DNA of 64,000 nucleotides from Diadema setosum (lineage: Eukaryota > Echinodermata > Echinoidea > Diadematoida > Diadematidae), in NCBI GenBank assembly GCA_033980235.1, contig CM067065.1, positions 10,500,373 through 10,564,372 of the forward strand, given 5' to 3'. The position numbers and the translations under genes are program-made. How positions within the stretch are numbered: the stretch's first letter is position 1; each line of letters opens with the position of its first letter. Under the pieces are notes generated by a model, which saw only the letters and a program-made list of their open reading frames with translations, had not been told where the DNA came from and did no database searches. Of the stretch, positions 22,444-32,850 are shown one piece after another.

Positions 22444-25400
22444 ATACAGAGAGAAGAAAATCTACAGTCCAATGCAACGCTGTCCAAGGACTGCATGGTG
22501 CATGACAGAGTTAGCTACCTCAATTTGAGGGATTTCAGGGCATGCATGATTTCCTGGTTACTGAAATGTGCACTATTTAAACAAAGAATAGTGGAACCTG
22601 GGGAATTGAACAGGAAGTACACGATATATTATGCATCTAGCTGAAGTCCTGGTCTTATCAAATGACCACAGACCAAGATGAGGAAATGGATTGTCCATCC
22701 ATATCAGGAATACACCGTACACTAGCAAGTCTCACCATCCGAGCAGATGAAAGTTAGTCTAAACAAAGAGTAAAATCTTACAAGAACAGTGTAAAGCTTG
22801 ACCAGCATTGGGAGAAAATAAAAGAAGCTATGACAATTAGTGTCGTGTATAGATACATTGATTTTCATAACAATTCTTGAATCATTAGTCAATATTTACT
22901 CAGAATATGAGCATTTTGCTACAACACGCATTTGCCCTGGCCACCTGCCCGAGTATACTCGGGACTTGTCCTCAGCTGGTTATGCAAATACTGAATTGGT
23001 AACGTCATCTCCTCACAATTTGACATACAGTATAATATTGAAAAAAACAATGTACATTAGATTTCATTCTTTTTCATTTATATGCAATTAAGTCCCAATC
23101 TGAAATAGAGATTTAGCATGATAAAAATCTGACTGATCATTATTTTGAAGTCCTTCAACCTCAGGAATAGCATTAATGATTTAGACTTTTGATAATAGTT
23201 TTCACACTTGGTGATGAAACAGGAAATATGTGTACCTTCAATCAAACTACAAGTATAGCTGCAACAGTCCAGTTGTGTGTACAAAGGCCAACATGCAGAG
23301 CAATGGCAGAGTCACAAATTGCTTGAACTGTACATCGATCAATCCAGTCTTTGTGACATACAAGTAGGCCCTACATTATTTAGTAACCATTTTTTTTTTT
23401 CTTGAGAAACACTTTCATTTATGTACCACTACTTGGAGACACATGGAAATGTTATCAGAAATATGTACATACATCACAGTGTAAAATACATTGTACAATG
23501 TACAAGTACGTGTATTTACTGGACACTGCAAAAGTTGAATATCCCGGTAAGTTACACTGTGCACAGTTTGAATGACTACACAGAGAAAAGACCACCTTTG
23601 GGGGGTCAAGAGTCTACAAGGCATCAATAAAGAACGATCTTGAACTCTGCTAGTGTGGTCTTGAACTCCACAAGTATAGGAGGAAGATGAAAAGTAAGCA
23701 GCCATGGATCTGCAAGGCTATAGGACAATAAAATGTGTCTTTACTATGCAAATGAGGTAAACAGGGCACAAGCTTGTTTACTATGAATGTATTCACAAGC
23801 ACTGTGTGCCAGCAGCTCGGCGTAATTCACTGAACAAACAGTGATCACTGCTCTTCCCACTGTTTCTCTTAAATTCATTTTTAGATGTTTACACTTGGAT
23901 TCATTTCCCCCACTCTTTACCCTACCCCCTACACGTTCTTACACAAGCACACACATTCTCTCTATCTCTCTGTCTATGGATCTATCTATCTAGATCTATA
24001 CTATCTATAATATCTATCTATCTATCATGCATCTATCTATCTACATAATCTATCTATCTACCTATCTATCTTTCTATCTACATGTACCTATTGTCCTGTA
24101 TCTCTTTTTATCTAAATAGACCTATCTACAATTGTATCTACCTTTTCATCTACCTATCTGTAGACCTATCTATCTACCTCTACCTATCAATCTATAGATC
24201 TATAGATGAATTTTAGAAGGTATCTATTTACTAAATTACAGTGTACAAATCTTAGATACTGTATGTGCTTGTAATATATTTTTATCTTTTTGAGTACAGG
24301 TCCCATTTCTCCCTGTCTTCTTCTATCTACTCACTGGCTCTATCCATAGACAACAATGTATTGGTCATCGATAGATATTTTCTATCATCTATCTATGATC
24401 TATTTGTCTTTCTATACTTCTATCTTCTATCTTTAAGAAATAATATCTATTCAGATCTATCTCTCTACAATGTGCCAATCGATCAATCTATTGAGTCTAT
24501 CTGATACTGCATTTATGACAGTACATGCCTATCTATTTACAATGAATTCAATGACTTATGTACTTACACGTACCGGTTGAGGACGAGTCCCACGTATACT
24601 CGGGCAAGCGTCTACATGGGAGTGGCGTATTGTAGCAAAATCAAACCGTCTTTAACGGGTTAATGAAGATCTACAATATTACAATGTACAAATCTATACT
24701 TACATGTAGTTAGGTATCGAATATGTGCATTACAGTATACTTTAGAACTATGATGGGTCTTAGTGTTCTACATTAGCAGGTACCGGTATCTCATTCTTGT
24801 ATAAAATCTCCCTTCCTGGTCCTACCATCTACAATCATTTCACTAAATTCCTGCTGGTACGATGTCACTTGTGATTTACAGTTCAAATCATTCAGAATCA
24901 ATTACCAATAAATTTAAAATACTGTGTGACTGCTGAGCTGTTGATTGTCCACAAGTGTATCATCCCATGGGGGAGGGGGATGACACCCCCCCCCCCCAAC
25001 ACTCAACAAAAATCAAGGATATCATACCTGCTGAATTTGGATAATTTTATACAGCAGTTCAATAAGTATAGAAAAAAAAAGGATGGTAAAAAGCTAACAT
25101 CATGGTAATTACACAGACTGTATGAAATGAACATGTAGACATGAATTGTAGTTCGTTGTGATATCAAAACTTGTAATGCTTCAGAATATCACACAATCTT
25201 AAACTCCAAGATTGTTGAATAGCTCATGGTACATTGTATATTCACTCTAAAGTGAGGCCAAAGTCCATGGTATCACTTCGAGCACATTCACCTACTCTAT
25301 TTCTTTTCGTGCACGTCTCTGAGTTTGGAATTGATTAAACATCATTTTTACAGACTTTACAAATATTTGCACACATCCAAGAAAATAAAAGCATTGGAAT

Positions 25401-25494
25401 TTGGACAACAATTAGTTTTCAGGAATGAACTCAATTTCAACTTCTAGTAGAGAGTGCTGGGGGGGGGGGAATAAATTTATGAAATACTTACAAG
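22444..25494. other. Intronic stretch with a TATC-rich region
   Basis: No gene is supported. A degenerate (TCTA)n/(TATC)n microsatellite covers about 23960-24210, with weaker TCTAT-rich sequence to about 24510. G/C tracts occur at 24969-24998 and 25459-25470. Confidence 0.6.
23960..24510. repeat. Degenerate (TATC)n microsatellite
   Basis: Repeated 'tctatctatcta' units with many substitutions, densest at 23960-24210. Hydrophobic open frames in the region reflect the repeat. Confidence 0.8.
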
Positions 25495-25705
25495 AAAGTG
25501 ACGTACACCATATAAACTAATATTCCAGCTTTTCCCCTTTCTGTGATCCTTCAAATGCGTTCCTTGACCAGGTTCGAATCACATCAGAATCAAACCAGTT
25601 TGCAACCGATCGGTAATCTTCATAAACTGTCACAGTCTTGCCAAACTGCAGCCCAAAGCGATGCTTCAAAGGCGCATCCTTCCACAAGCTTAGTATCACA
25701 AAGTC
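25493..25705 (-). other. Candidate minus-strand exon, unidentified
   Basis: Bounded by a possible acceptor, attccagtag|GACTTT (right edge), and a strong donor, TTTCTT|GTAAGT (left edge, exon end 25493-25494). One frame is open for about 62 residues (including 'LKHRFGLQFGKTVTVYEDYR' and 'VANWFDSDVIRTWSR') with a protein-like composition, but it meets a TAG at 25517-25519 before the donor. It may be a terminal coding exon with a spurious donor, a non-coding exon of the ankyrin gene, or a fragment of a decayed gene. I do not recognise the peptide. Confidence 0.35.
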
Positions 25706-26407
25706 CTACTGGAATCAAAACATTTTTGCAGACACTTCACTATCTTGGAGCCATTGACAATTAACCACAGTCCTCCCTGCAGCAGGTGTTCAGATGCAGA
25801 ATGGGGAAGTGTGGGCAGGGACACTGTGCTCAGTACAGCTTTGAACTTGCCCCTAGCTCTTGGGACTATTCACACATTTGAACAAAAAGCTCTCTTTTCT
25901 CACACTCCCCTCCCCCCCCCCCTCTTTCTTTCAATAGCCATCTACTGCATGACCTCCTTTTGTCTCCCTTTATGGTAGCATCATGAGGACAGGAAGTTGA
26001 TAGCTAAAGGGGTCTGGACAAAGGAGGCTCAGCTAATGGGAGATAATATGGGGGATTAAATTCATTGCTAATCTCTCCTTGGCAATATACTGCACTATTG
26101 CATACAAGGGGGATAGATTTTGTAGCTACTTGTTATCATGGTCTTATCTAGTCCGTGTACACTTTACATTGAGTCAAACTCCTTTGAAGAAGAAAGGTTT
26201 TATGTCGATAAATTACAAGGACAGAAGGCTCTTTTTCGATCCTTATCAAAAATAGCCCTTGATTTACAGCAGATAACAGGTTCATTCAAGTACTGTTGTC
26301 TTCTCTGACAGTTTAAGTCTTCACAGACTTTATCATGCCCATTATCCATGAATCATTAAATGTTTGGGAGCATTACACCACTAACTGTTCTAGTTAATAG
26401 ACATAAT

Positions 26408-26733
26408 GGCCCGAATTCACGAAGGTGGTACAAATGAAACCATGGTTTAAACCATGGACAAAAACCATGGAGCGCCAAGTGTCGCACGGAATATTTCGTT
26501 ACAAAATCAGTCTTTTTGTCGAAGAAATTATTATTTTGTAACGAAATGACAACATTTTGTAACTAGAACATTTCGTCCACGAAATGATAGTTTCGTTAAC
26601 GAAATGGTCACTTGATTGTCGACGAAATGACTGATTTCGTAATGAAATATTCCGTGCAACACTTGGCGCTCCATGGTTTTTGTCCACGGTTTAAACCATG
26701 GTTTCATTTGTACCACCTTCGTGAATTCGGGCC
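26408..26733. mobile_element. Near-perfect fold-back element (GGCCCGAATTCACG ends)
   Basis: 326 bp. The arms extend from GGCCCGAATTCACGAAGG through 'accatggtttaaaccatgg' and 'gcgccaagtgt(c/t)gcacggaatatttcgtt', and pair with their inverse at 26640-26733. Only the central 60-80 bp, rich in 'tttcgt(t/a)acgaaatg', is less ordered. No clear target duplication was seen. It is non-coding. Confidence 0.85.
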
Positions 26734-27110
26734 CTTGAGTCTTGAAAGTAAATGGTATCTACTGTATTGAAGGTATTATGATCTTGAGAATTCCAATATT
26801 TTTTTTTTTTTTGGGGGGGGGGGGCTCAGACTTAAAAGCCTATAAGAGGGTTGAACATTCTGTCGTCATGAATTATTTCTAATGTTAAAACATCTACAGA
26901 TCATGGGACTTGTTCAATCTTAACAGGATTTTTTAGATATATTGGAAAATATGGTAATTGAGTGCAAGTTTATCATACTGGTGAGACATTCAATAGTTAG
27001 TCAGATAAGATGAAAAGTTCACATGGTTTCCACTGTTTCAATACTGTGTGCTTTTTTAACAGAATAATTCCTCATTATGAACTAGACTTGGAATTTGTCA
27101 ACACTGACAA

Positions 27111-29410
27111 ATTAGGTGATCCGATCTATTTGGAAATCAACGATTCAAATCCTGATCCCAATAGGCATGGCCATAAATGTTTCATCTGCGTTTAGGGGAT
27201 ATTTGCTGTGTGATGTTTGGATTCTCATTTAGAAAAGGGAGTCAGACCTGCCATCTTTGGTACCGAATTCCGTATACACTAACGAAGATACAGAATGAAG
27301 TATATTTGACCTTTGACCCCACTTTCCACAGCCAAGATGGTATCTGAGCAAAAAGTGGTGATTTTGTGAAATGATCCTTGTAACATGGTCTTTGCGTGTG
27401 CAAAATATGGGAAAGATAGGACATGTATTCACCAAGATACAGGATGAAACATTTATGACCTTTGACCCTATTTGACATACCCAAGATGGTGTAAGATCAA
27501 GTAGTTGTTATTTTATTAAATAATGTACGTGACATGAACTAAACATGTGCAAAATATGGGGGTGATAGGGGCTGTTTTTCTTGAGTTATTGCAAAGAAAG
27601 TTGCAGAAAGAAAGAAAATCTCAATACATCGAAGATAAGCTTTAATTTCAACCAAGTTTTTTAACGTGATCCCGACATTGTATGAAAAAACAATGTGTAC
27701 AGTAATGATAGTGCAAAGTCTCAGCTACAACATATTAAAATCAGGGAGAAATTCACCGAAGCATAAGTGATCTAGTCCTCGAAAAAGATAGTCATGTCAA
27801 TTTTCATTTGCAGAAAAAACTGCACTCCCATAGAGATAACACGTCATAACAAAGATAGAGAAAGAATTGACCCCACTTTGCACAGACAAGATGGCATCTG
27901 AGCAAAACGTAGTTATTTTGTGAAATGATTCTTGTAACATGGTCTTTACGTGTGCAAAATATGGGAGAGATAGAACATGTATTCACCAAGATACAGGATG
28001 AAACATTTATGACCTTTGACCCTAATTTACATACCGAATATGGTGTCTGATCAAGAAGTTGTTATTTTATGAAATAATGTACATGACATGAACTAAACAT
28101 GTGCAAAATTTCGGGGTGATAGGGGCTGTTTTTCTTGACTTATTGCAAAGAAAGTTGCAGAAAGAAAGAAACATCTCAATACATCGAAGATAAGCTTTAA
28201 TTTTAACCAAGTTTTTTAATGTGATCCCGACATCGTATGAAAAAAATGGAGGACACACTTGCGATAGCCCAAAGTCTCAGCTACAACATATTAAAATCTG
28301 GGAGAAATTCATCGTAGTGTAAGTGAGCTAGTGCTCAATAAAGGTAGTCATGTCAATTTTCATTCCAAGAAAAACTGCACTCCCATAGAGATAACACGTA
28401 AACTGGTGAAATTTGACAACATTACTTTCAATCCGTTTTTACGAGGTGATAACGTCATCCATTAAAAATATTGTAATACACTTTTAAAAGAACATTAAAT
28501 AAGCTACAACATACTGAAATCTGGGAGAAAATTAACAAAGGATAAGTGAGATACGCTCGAGTGAACTTGAAATTTGATGACGTCATTTTGAAAATTTACT
28601 TTTTTTATTTTATTAAGAAATCTGATATCTTTTAATCATTTTTTCAGCATCGCCAACCCATGAAATGACATGTACAACTCATCAGCTTTCAGAATATGTA
28701 AAGAAAATGGGGGGTCACCGTCCATCCTGACGATTAAAATCGGATTTAAAATTGGCGGTTTTTTGGCATAGTTGCACTGTATATCGCCATTGACGCGCGC
28801 GCGGAATTTCAACTTTGACGGGCCTGTATGACGTCATATTGAGTCGGATTGACTTGAAACTTGGCAGAAATATTCCTTGACATTTCAGACATCCGATCAA
28901 AGTGAAAAAACGGGAAATTTCTGTTGTATATGAGCTGTGCGTGCGTATATGTGCGCGCGCGTACGCGTCCGTCCGATTTTTTCAATTTTTCAAAAAATGC
29001 TCCAAATGGTCTGAAACGTATGCAAAAAAAAATTGAGCGCGATTTGAGCATACAAATATTTCAACGCACGCGTGCGCGCACGTTTTAACGATGCGATGAA
29101 TTTTGAAAACATGAGTAGAATTCCCTTGAATTGAAATTTACGTGACGTAAATTTCATTGAAAAATTCCATTTCATTAATGAGATATGATTGAAAATGATG
29201 ACGTCATAGTGACGTCACGGTCGACTGATCACTACGATTTTACTTGACCCGTCGTCTTTGGGACATGATACATTTATGGTATAAGTTTGATATTCATAGG
29301 CAATGCACTTTCTGAGCTAATCTCTACACAAATTTTGTCCAGAAATAAAGAAGGAAAAAGAATCCGTACAGATACAGAAGGTGATCCGAAGGATACTCGG
29401 ATCACCTAAT
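27111..29410. mobile_element. 2.3-kb element with 14-bp inverted ends and 3' hairpin
   Basis: It begins ATTAGGTGATCCGA and ends TCGGATCACCTAAT, a perfect 14-bp inverted pair. The last 32 bp also fold as a hairpin (AGGTGATCCGA / TCGGATCACCT, loop AGGATAC). Internally, about 0.55 kb (around 27300-27850) is directly duplicated at about 27850-28400. GACCTTTGACCC direct repeats and four perfect TGACGTCA palindromes lie inside. No long reading frame. Terminal inverted repeats plus a 3' hairpin ending in CTAA|T could indicate a Helentron-like element; this is inference. Confidence 0.6.
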
Positions 29411-29445
29411 TACAATTTTACACATTGATATGCACTGTTAAAACG

Positions 29446-29486
29446 TCGGTGTTAGATTTAACACCATGGGTGTTAAATCTAACACC
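29446..29486. repeat. Short perfect palindrome
   Basis: The arms CGGTGTTAGATTTAACACC and GGTGTTAAATCTAACACCG are separated by three bases (ATG). It lies between the 2.3-kb element and the LINE fragment. Confidence 0.85.
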
Positions 29487-29544
29487 GATCAAGTGTCAAT
29501 AGAGGAGCAAAGGAAAATCTTTTCTGTACAATAACTTTGTATCT

Positions 29545-29973
29545 TGAAGTGCATGCACTTATTACTGTACTTCTCGTTTGGATTTCTTTAATGCTCTACT
29601 GTATAACACACATCAAAATCACAACTAGACCATCTTCAAAAGCTTCAAAATAATGCTGCCCATTCAGTTTTATTGTCACCTACGAGAAAACATGTAACAC
29701 CCTTACTCATCTCTCTACACTGGCTACCCATTCATTATCGAATCATGTTCAAGTTACTGCTATTTGTTTTTCATTTATTACATGGAACTGCTCCTCACTA
29801 TAACTGTAGCTTGATTACCCCTTACAATCCTTCTAGGCGCCTTAGGTCTTCAAACTCATCTCTACTTGCTGTACCACAAACTCATAATTCTTGGGGTGAT
29901 CGATCATTTCTGTATGCTGGCCCTTTCCTAAGGAACAGACTCCCACAAAACATTTATAATCTGTCCTTTCTAA
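29545..29973 (+). pseudogene. CR1-like LINE reverse transcriptase, C-terminal fragment
   Basis: The peptide has the typical end of CR1/L2-clade reverse transcriptases: 'RLDFFNALLY', 'LDHLQKLQNNAAHSVL', 'LHWLPIHYRIMFKLL', 'GDRSFLYAGPFLRNRLPQ'. A frameshift separates the first motif (about 29572-29620) from the rest (from 29625). The frame is then broken by two insertions and resumes at 31330 with 'FKSSLKIWLFRQAF'. It encoded the retrotransposition enzyme but is now inactive and truncated at the 5' side. Confidence 0.8.
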
Positions 29974-30283
29974 CAAATAAAGACAGAATAAACTGACCAG
30001 AAAGAATATAAATTATTAGTGGAAAAGTGAGCAAAGAAAATGGGATTCCATCGGGATTCGAACCCGAGACCTCCGGATTGCTAGACCGCTGCTCTACCGA
30101 CTGAGCTATAGAAAGCCCTAGTACAGTGTTCGTCCCAGAAACCCTTAATTCTCAATGCTCGGGTGGTCAGAAGATATATCAGTGTGTTTGTGTGTGACAC
30201 ACACGCACACACTTGAACCTGGCATAAACCCGAAGGATAATTCAACTTGGGGATAAATGCAAGGGATCACCCTCACTTTTCCA
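29974..30283 (-). mobile_element. tRNA-derived SINE-like insertion
   Basis: Flanked by a 13-bp duplication, CTGTCCTTTCTAA (29961-29973 and 30284-30296). It contains a tRNA-like segment on the minus strand. 'agtggaaaagtgag' at about 30019 and its inverse 'ctcacttttccact' at about 30272 bracket the body. A (GT/CA)-rich patch lies at 30183-30212. It inserted into the LINE fragment; without it the LINE frame reads through as NLSFLSQ. Confidence 0.7.
30041..30118 (-). tRNA. tRNA-like sequence (Ala-type AGC anticodon), SINE head or tRNA pseudogene
   Basis: The minus strand reads a D-arm 'TAGCTCAGTCGGTAGAGC', an anticodon loop CTAGCAA (AGC) and a T-arm 'TCGGGTTCGAATCCCGA', with good A and B box promoters. 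The anticodon stem has two mismatches and the first bases of the acceptor stem do not pair. That, and its position inside a duplication-flanked insertion, make a functional tRNA gene unlikely. Confidence 0.6.
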
Positions 30284-30306
30284 CTGTCCTTTCTAAGTCA
30301 GTTTAA

Positions 30307-31329
30307 AGATAATAAAAAGTTTTGGTACCTCAAAAGCTTCCCTGAATTTCCTTGTCTTGGTTTGTGTTTCATGTTAAAGTACGTTGTCTGTGAGAATTAC
30401 TCGCCCCAAAGTGCTCTCATGTCTTAGTAATCATGCAATAATGGTTTCGTACCAGAGCCGACGCTGACCAGCGTCGATAAATATTGTACGAAACCACTGA
30501 CTGCGACCAGCAGCGTGCAGCCCATTGTACGCATAGCTAACTGCGACCAGCAGCCCCATACGCATAGCGTAATGGGGCTTCGCAATGTAGCATTTAGGAT
30601 CATGACAGAATTAGTATCGCGGGTAAATGTCAACTTAAAATCAAAAAAAATTTTCGATTTGAAGACTTACCAATTAAGTTGAAGTATTGAAAACAGGCTT
30701 CGAACAACGTTTGGTTCTGCCAATAGTCCCTTTCTGTTCGAATTGATGACTGAATGTGACTCGGTCGAGAGGACCTTGGGAGAGCTACATACACTGGATA
30801 CCATGGCCAGCGCATGCGCACACAAACATCTTATCCGTTCATGGATTTGAAATTTGTGTGCATGTGATGTGTTCGCATGCACTGGCTGTAGTATTCAGTG
30901 TACTGTATGTAGCTCTCCTAAGGTCCTGTCGACCGAGTCACATTCAGTCATCAATTCGAACAGAAAGGGACTATAGGCAGAAACAAACGTTGCCCGAAGC
31001 CTGTTTTCAATACTTCAAGTTAATTGGTAAGTCTTCAAATTGAAGAATTTATGGGATTTTAAGTTGACATTTACCCTGCGATACTAAATCTGTCATGATC
31101 CTGAATGCTACAATGCGAAGCCCGATTACGCTATGCGTATGGGACTGCTGGTCGCTATGCGTATGGGGCTGCTGATCGCAGTTAATTGCATGATTACTAA
31201 GACATGAGAGCACTTTGGGGCGAGTAAGTCTCACAGTGTTAGTTATATGAAAGGTACTTTAACCTGAAACACAAACTAAGACAAGGAAATTCAAGGACAC
31301 TTTTGAGGTACCAAAACTTTTTATTATCT
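30307..31329. mobile_element. 1-kb fold-back element with TTAA duplication
   Basis: TTAA flanks lie at 30303-30306 and 31330-31333. The ends are AGATAATAAAAAGTTTTGG and CCAAAACTTTTTATTATCT. Arms of about 450-500 bp pair over almost their full length (for example 'gtgctctcatgtcttagtaa' against 'ttactaagacatgagagcac'). The centre is near 30830-30890. Removing the element and one TTAA restores the LINE frame (Q-FKSSLK). TTAA targeting is typical of piggyBac; no transposase is present. Confidence 0.85.
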
Positions 31330-31474
31330 TTAAGAGCTCACTTAAAATCTGGTTATTTAGACAAGCTTTTTTGTAAACATTTAATTTATTCCTTTTCTCA
31401 TACCTCTTTTTCACTGGTATTTTCTTTCTGCCTCTCTTTCTTGCACCATGAGCATCTATTCATGATGGATACAA
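31330..31474 (+). pseudogene. CR1-like LINE, last coding segment and tail
   Basis: In the frame starting 'ttt aag agc tca' it reads 'FKSSLKIWLFRQAFL', the usual end of CR1-type reverse transcriptase ORFs, followed by a T-rich untranslated tail. It is the continuation of 29545-29973 beyond two insertions. Confidence 0.75.
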
Positions 31475-31477
31475 TTT

Positions 31478-31637
31478 GTACCTCTCATCCAGCGGTGACT
31501 GCACAAAAATTTCAAAAATTCATAGCTTTTGAACAGATTGTCAGATTTTCCTCAAACTTTCAATGATGTATTCTACTAATATTGCTACCTTCTCTCAATC
31601 TTTACAATATGTTTAATGAAGGTGAACTTGTCCTTTA
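31478..31637. mobile_element. TTAA family B, right half only
   Basis: Matches the right arm of family B ('tcatccagcggtgactgcac' to 'gtgaacttgtcct|TTAA'). The left arm is missing. It abuts the LINE tail. Confidence 0.75.
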
Positions 31638-32540
31638 AAATCAGTACTGTATTGAGTAAACTGAGATTACCAGACCTATATAATGTTAAAGAATAGCTGC
31701 CTCTTCAATATGCACATTCAATTGTGCAATCAATGGATCTATGGTGTCTCGGCATCAATATAATTCTTCTGTTTCAATCAAAAGCTCTGCATTCCAAGAG
31801 GCATTGAGTGTTTGGTTTTCAAGCAATGTCGGCAGAGAAACACCTGCCATTCCTGCCCTGCACCACCATCATGGAGTCATAAATAGGTTTCCATGGTAAC
31901 TGGATGCGAGTAGCTCTTTCAAAATGGAATACAGCCATGCCTGTGATGACAGTGAGCATCGAGCTTACAAAAGAAAGAGTGACTAAATTTAGGAGTATTT
32001 TTCAATTCACTTGTTCTGAGTTTGTTAAAAGTACAGTATACGTGTAAAAAGAGGAAAAGTCATTTTCTTTTTTCATGCTTTTGTGATAAGAATACAATAG
32101 TGAGTAAGTATGAATATAGCCTGGCATTCTACACAAAAATGTAGCACTGCATTTGTGAAATTGTTATGAAGAACTTTACAGTGTATGCTGGACCCAAGCT
32201 ACATAGTTGTACATGAGGAGACTCTCCCACAGTCTACGGGTGAACACAGCATGCGAGTAAGGTGACCTGCACTGTTTGTGGCAGAGTGTATGTAATATGT
32301 GCTTGCAAGAAACTGCTGCCTCCCGAGAAGAAGCACCCGCTCACTGGTTTCCATAGAAACGTACAGCGACCTCGGGATAGATGACCAGGGGACTCTAAGC
32401 GGTTTCCAATTTTTTTTTTTTTTTTTTGTTGAGATAATAAGAAAATTCCTATAATGAAATATGTGTGCATAGAAGCATACGTATAAGCGCCTAACAAATG
32501 TACTGTATTATACATTATTATTATCATATGAAGAGCTCTA

Positions 32541-32850
32541 AGAGGAACTCATCGTTGATCTGATGAATTTTTTTTTTAATGGCCGAGAAGATACATCCAA
32601 AAACAAAGAGGTCCTTATAAAAAGGTGGCACCCACCTTTGCCTGTGTAGTGGCTTAACACTTTGATTATATAACTACTTTATTTTTGGATATCTGAGCCA
32701 TTTCAAAACAGATTTTCATCATATAAAATTTGAATTCCTCTTAGAATTTTACCTGCTCTCGTTAATATTTCATCAAATAAAGTGCTTTCTAACTTATAAC
32801 ACAAAAGTTGAAATCTGAATCCCCCATCTCAGTCAAACTATACCATCCCT
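32541..32850. mobile_element. TTAA family A copy, eroded ends
   Basis: The internal inverted halves of family A ('tggccgagaagatacatcc' and 'gatatctgagccatttcaaaacag') and the right end 'accatcccttttacc' are visible. The TTAA flank has mutated and the left end is lost. Confidence 0.65.

Noticed and set aside
28920..29090. Alternating CGCG/GTGC runs as a CpG-island promoter
   Set aside because: They are short, inside a repeated element, and no gene starts nearby.
30041..30118. Functional tRNA-Ala gene
   Set aside because: Unpaired acceptor bases, a mismatched anticodon stem and a duplication-flanked insertion indicate a SINE head or pseudogene.
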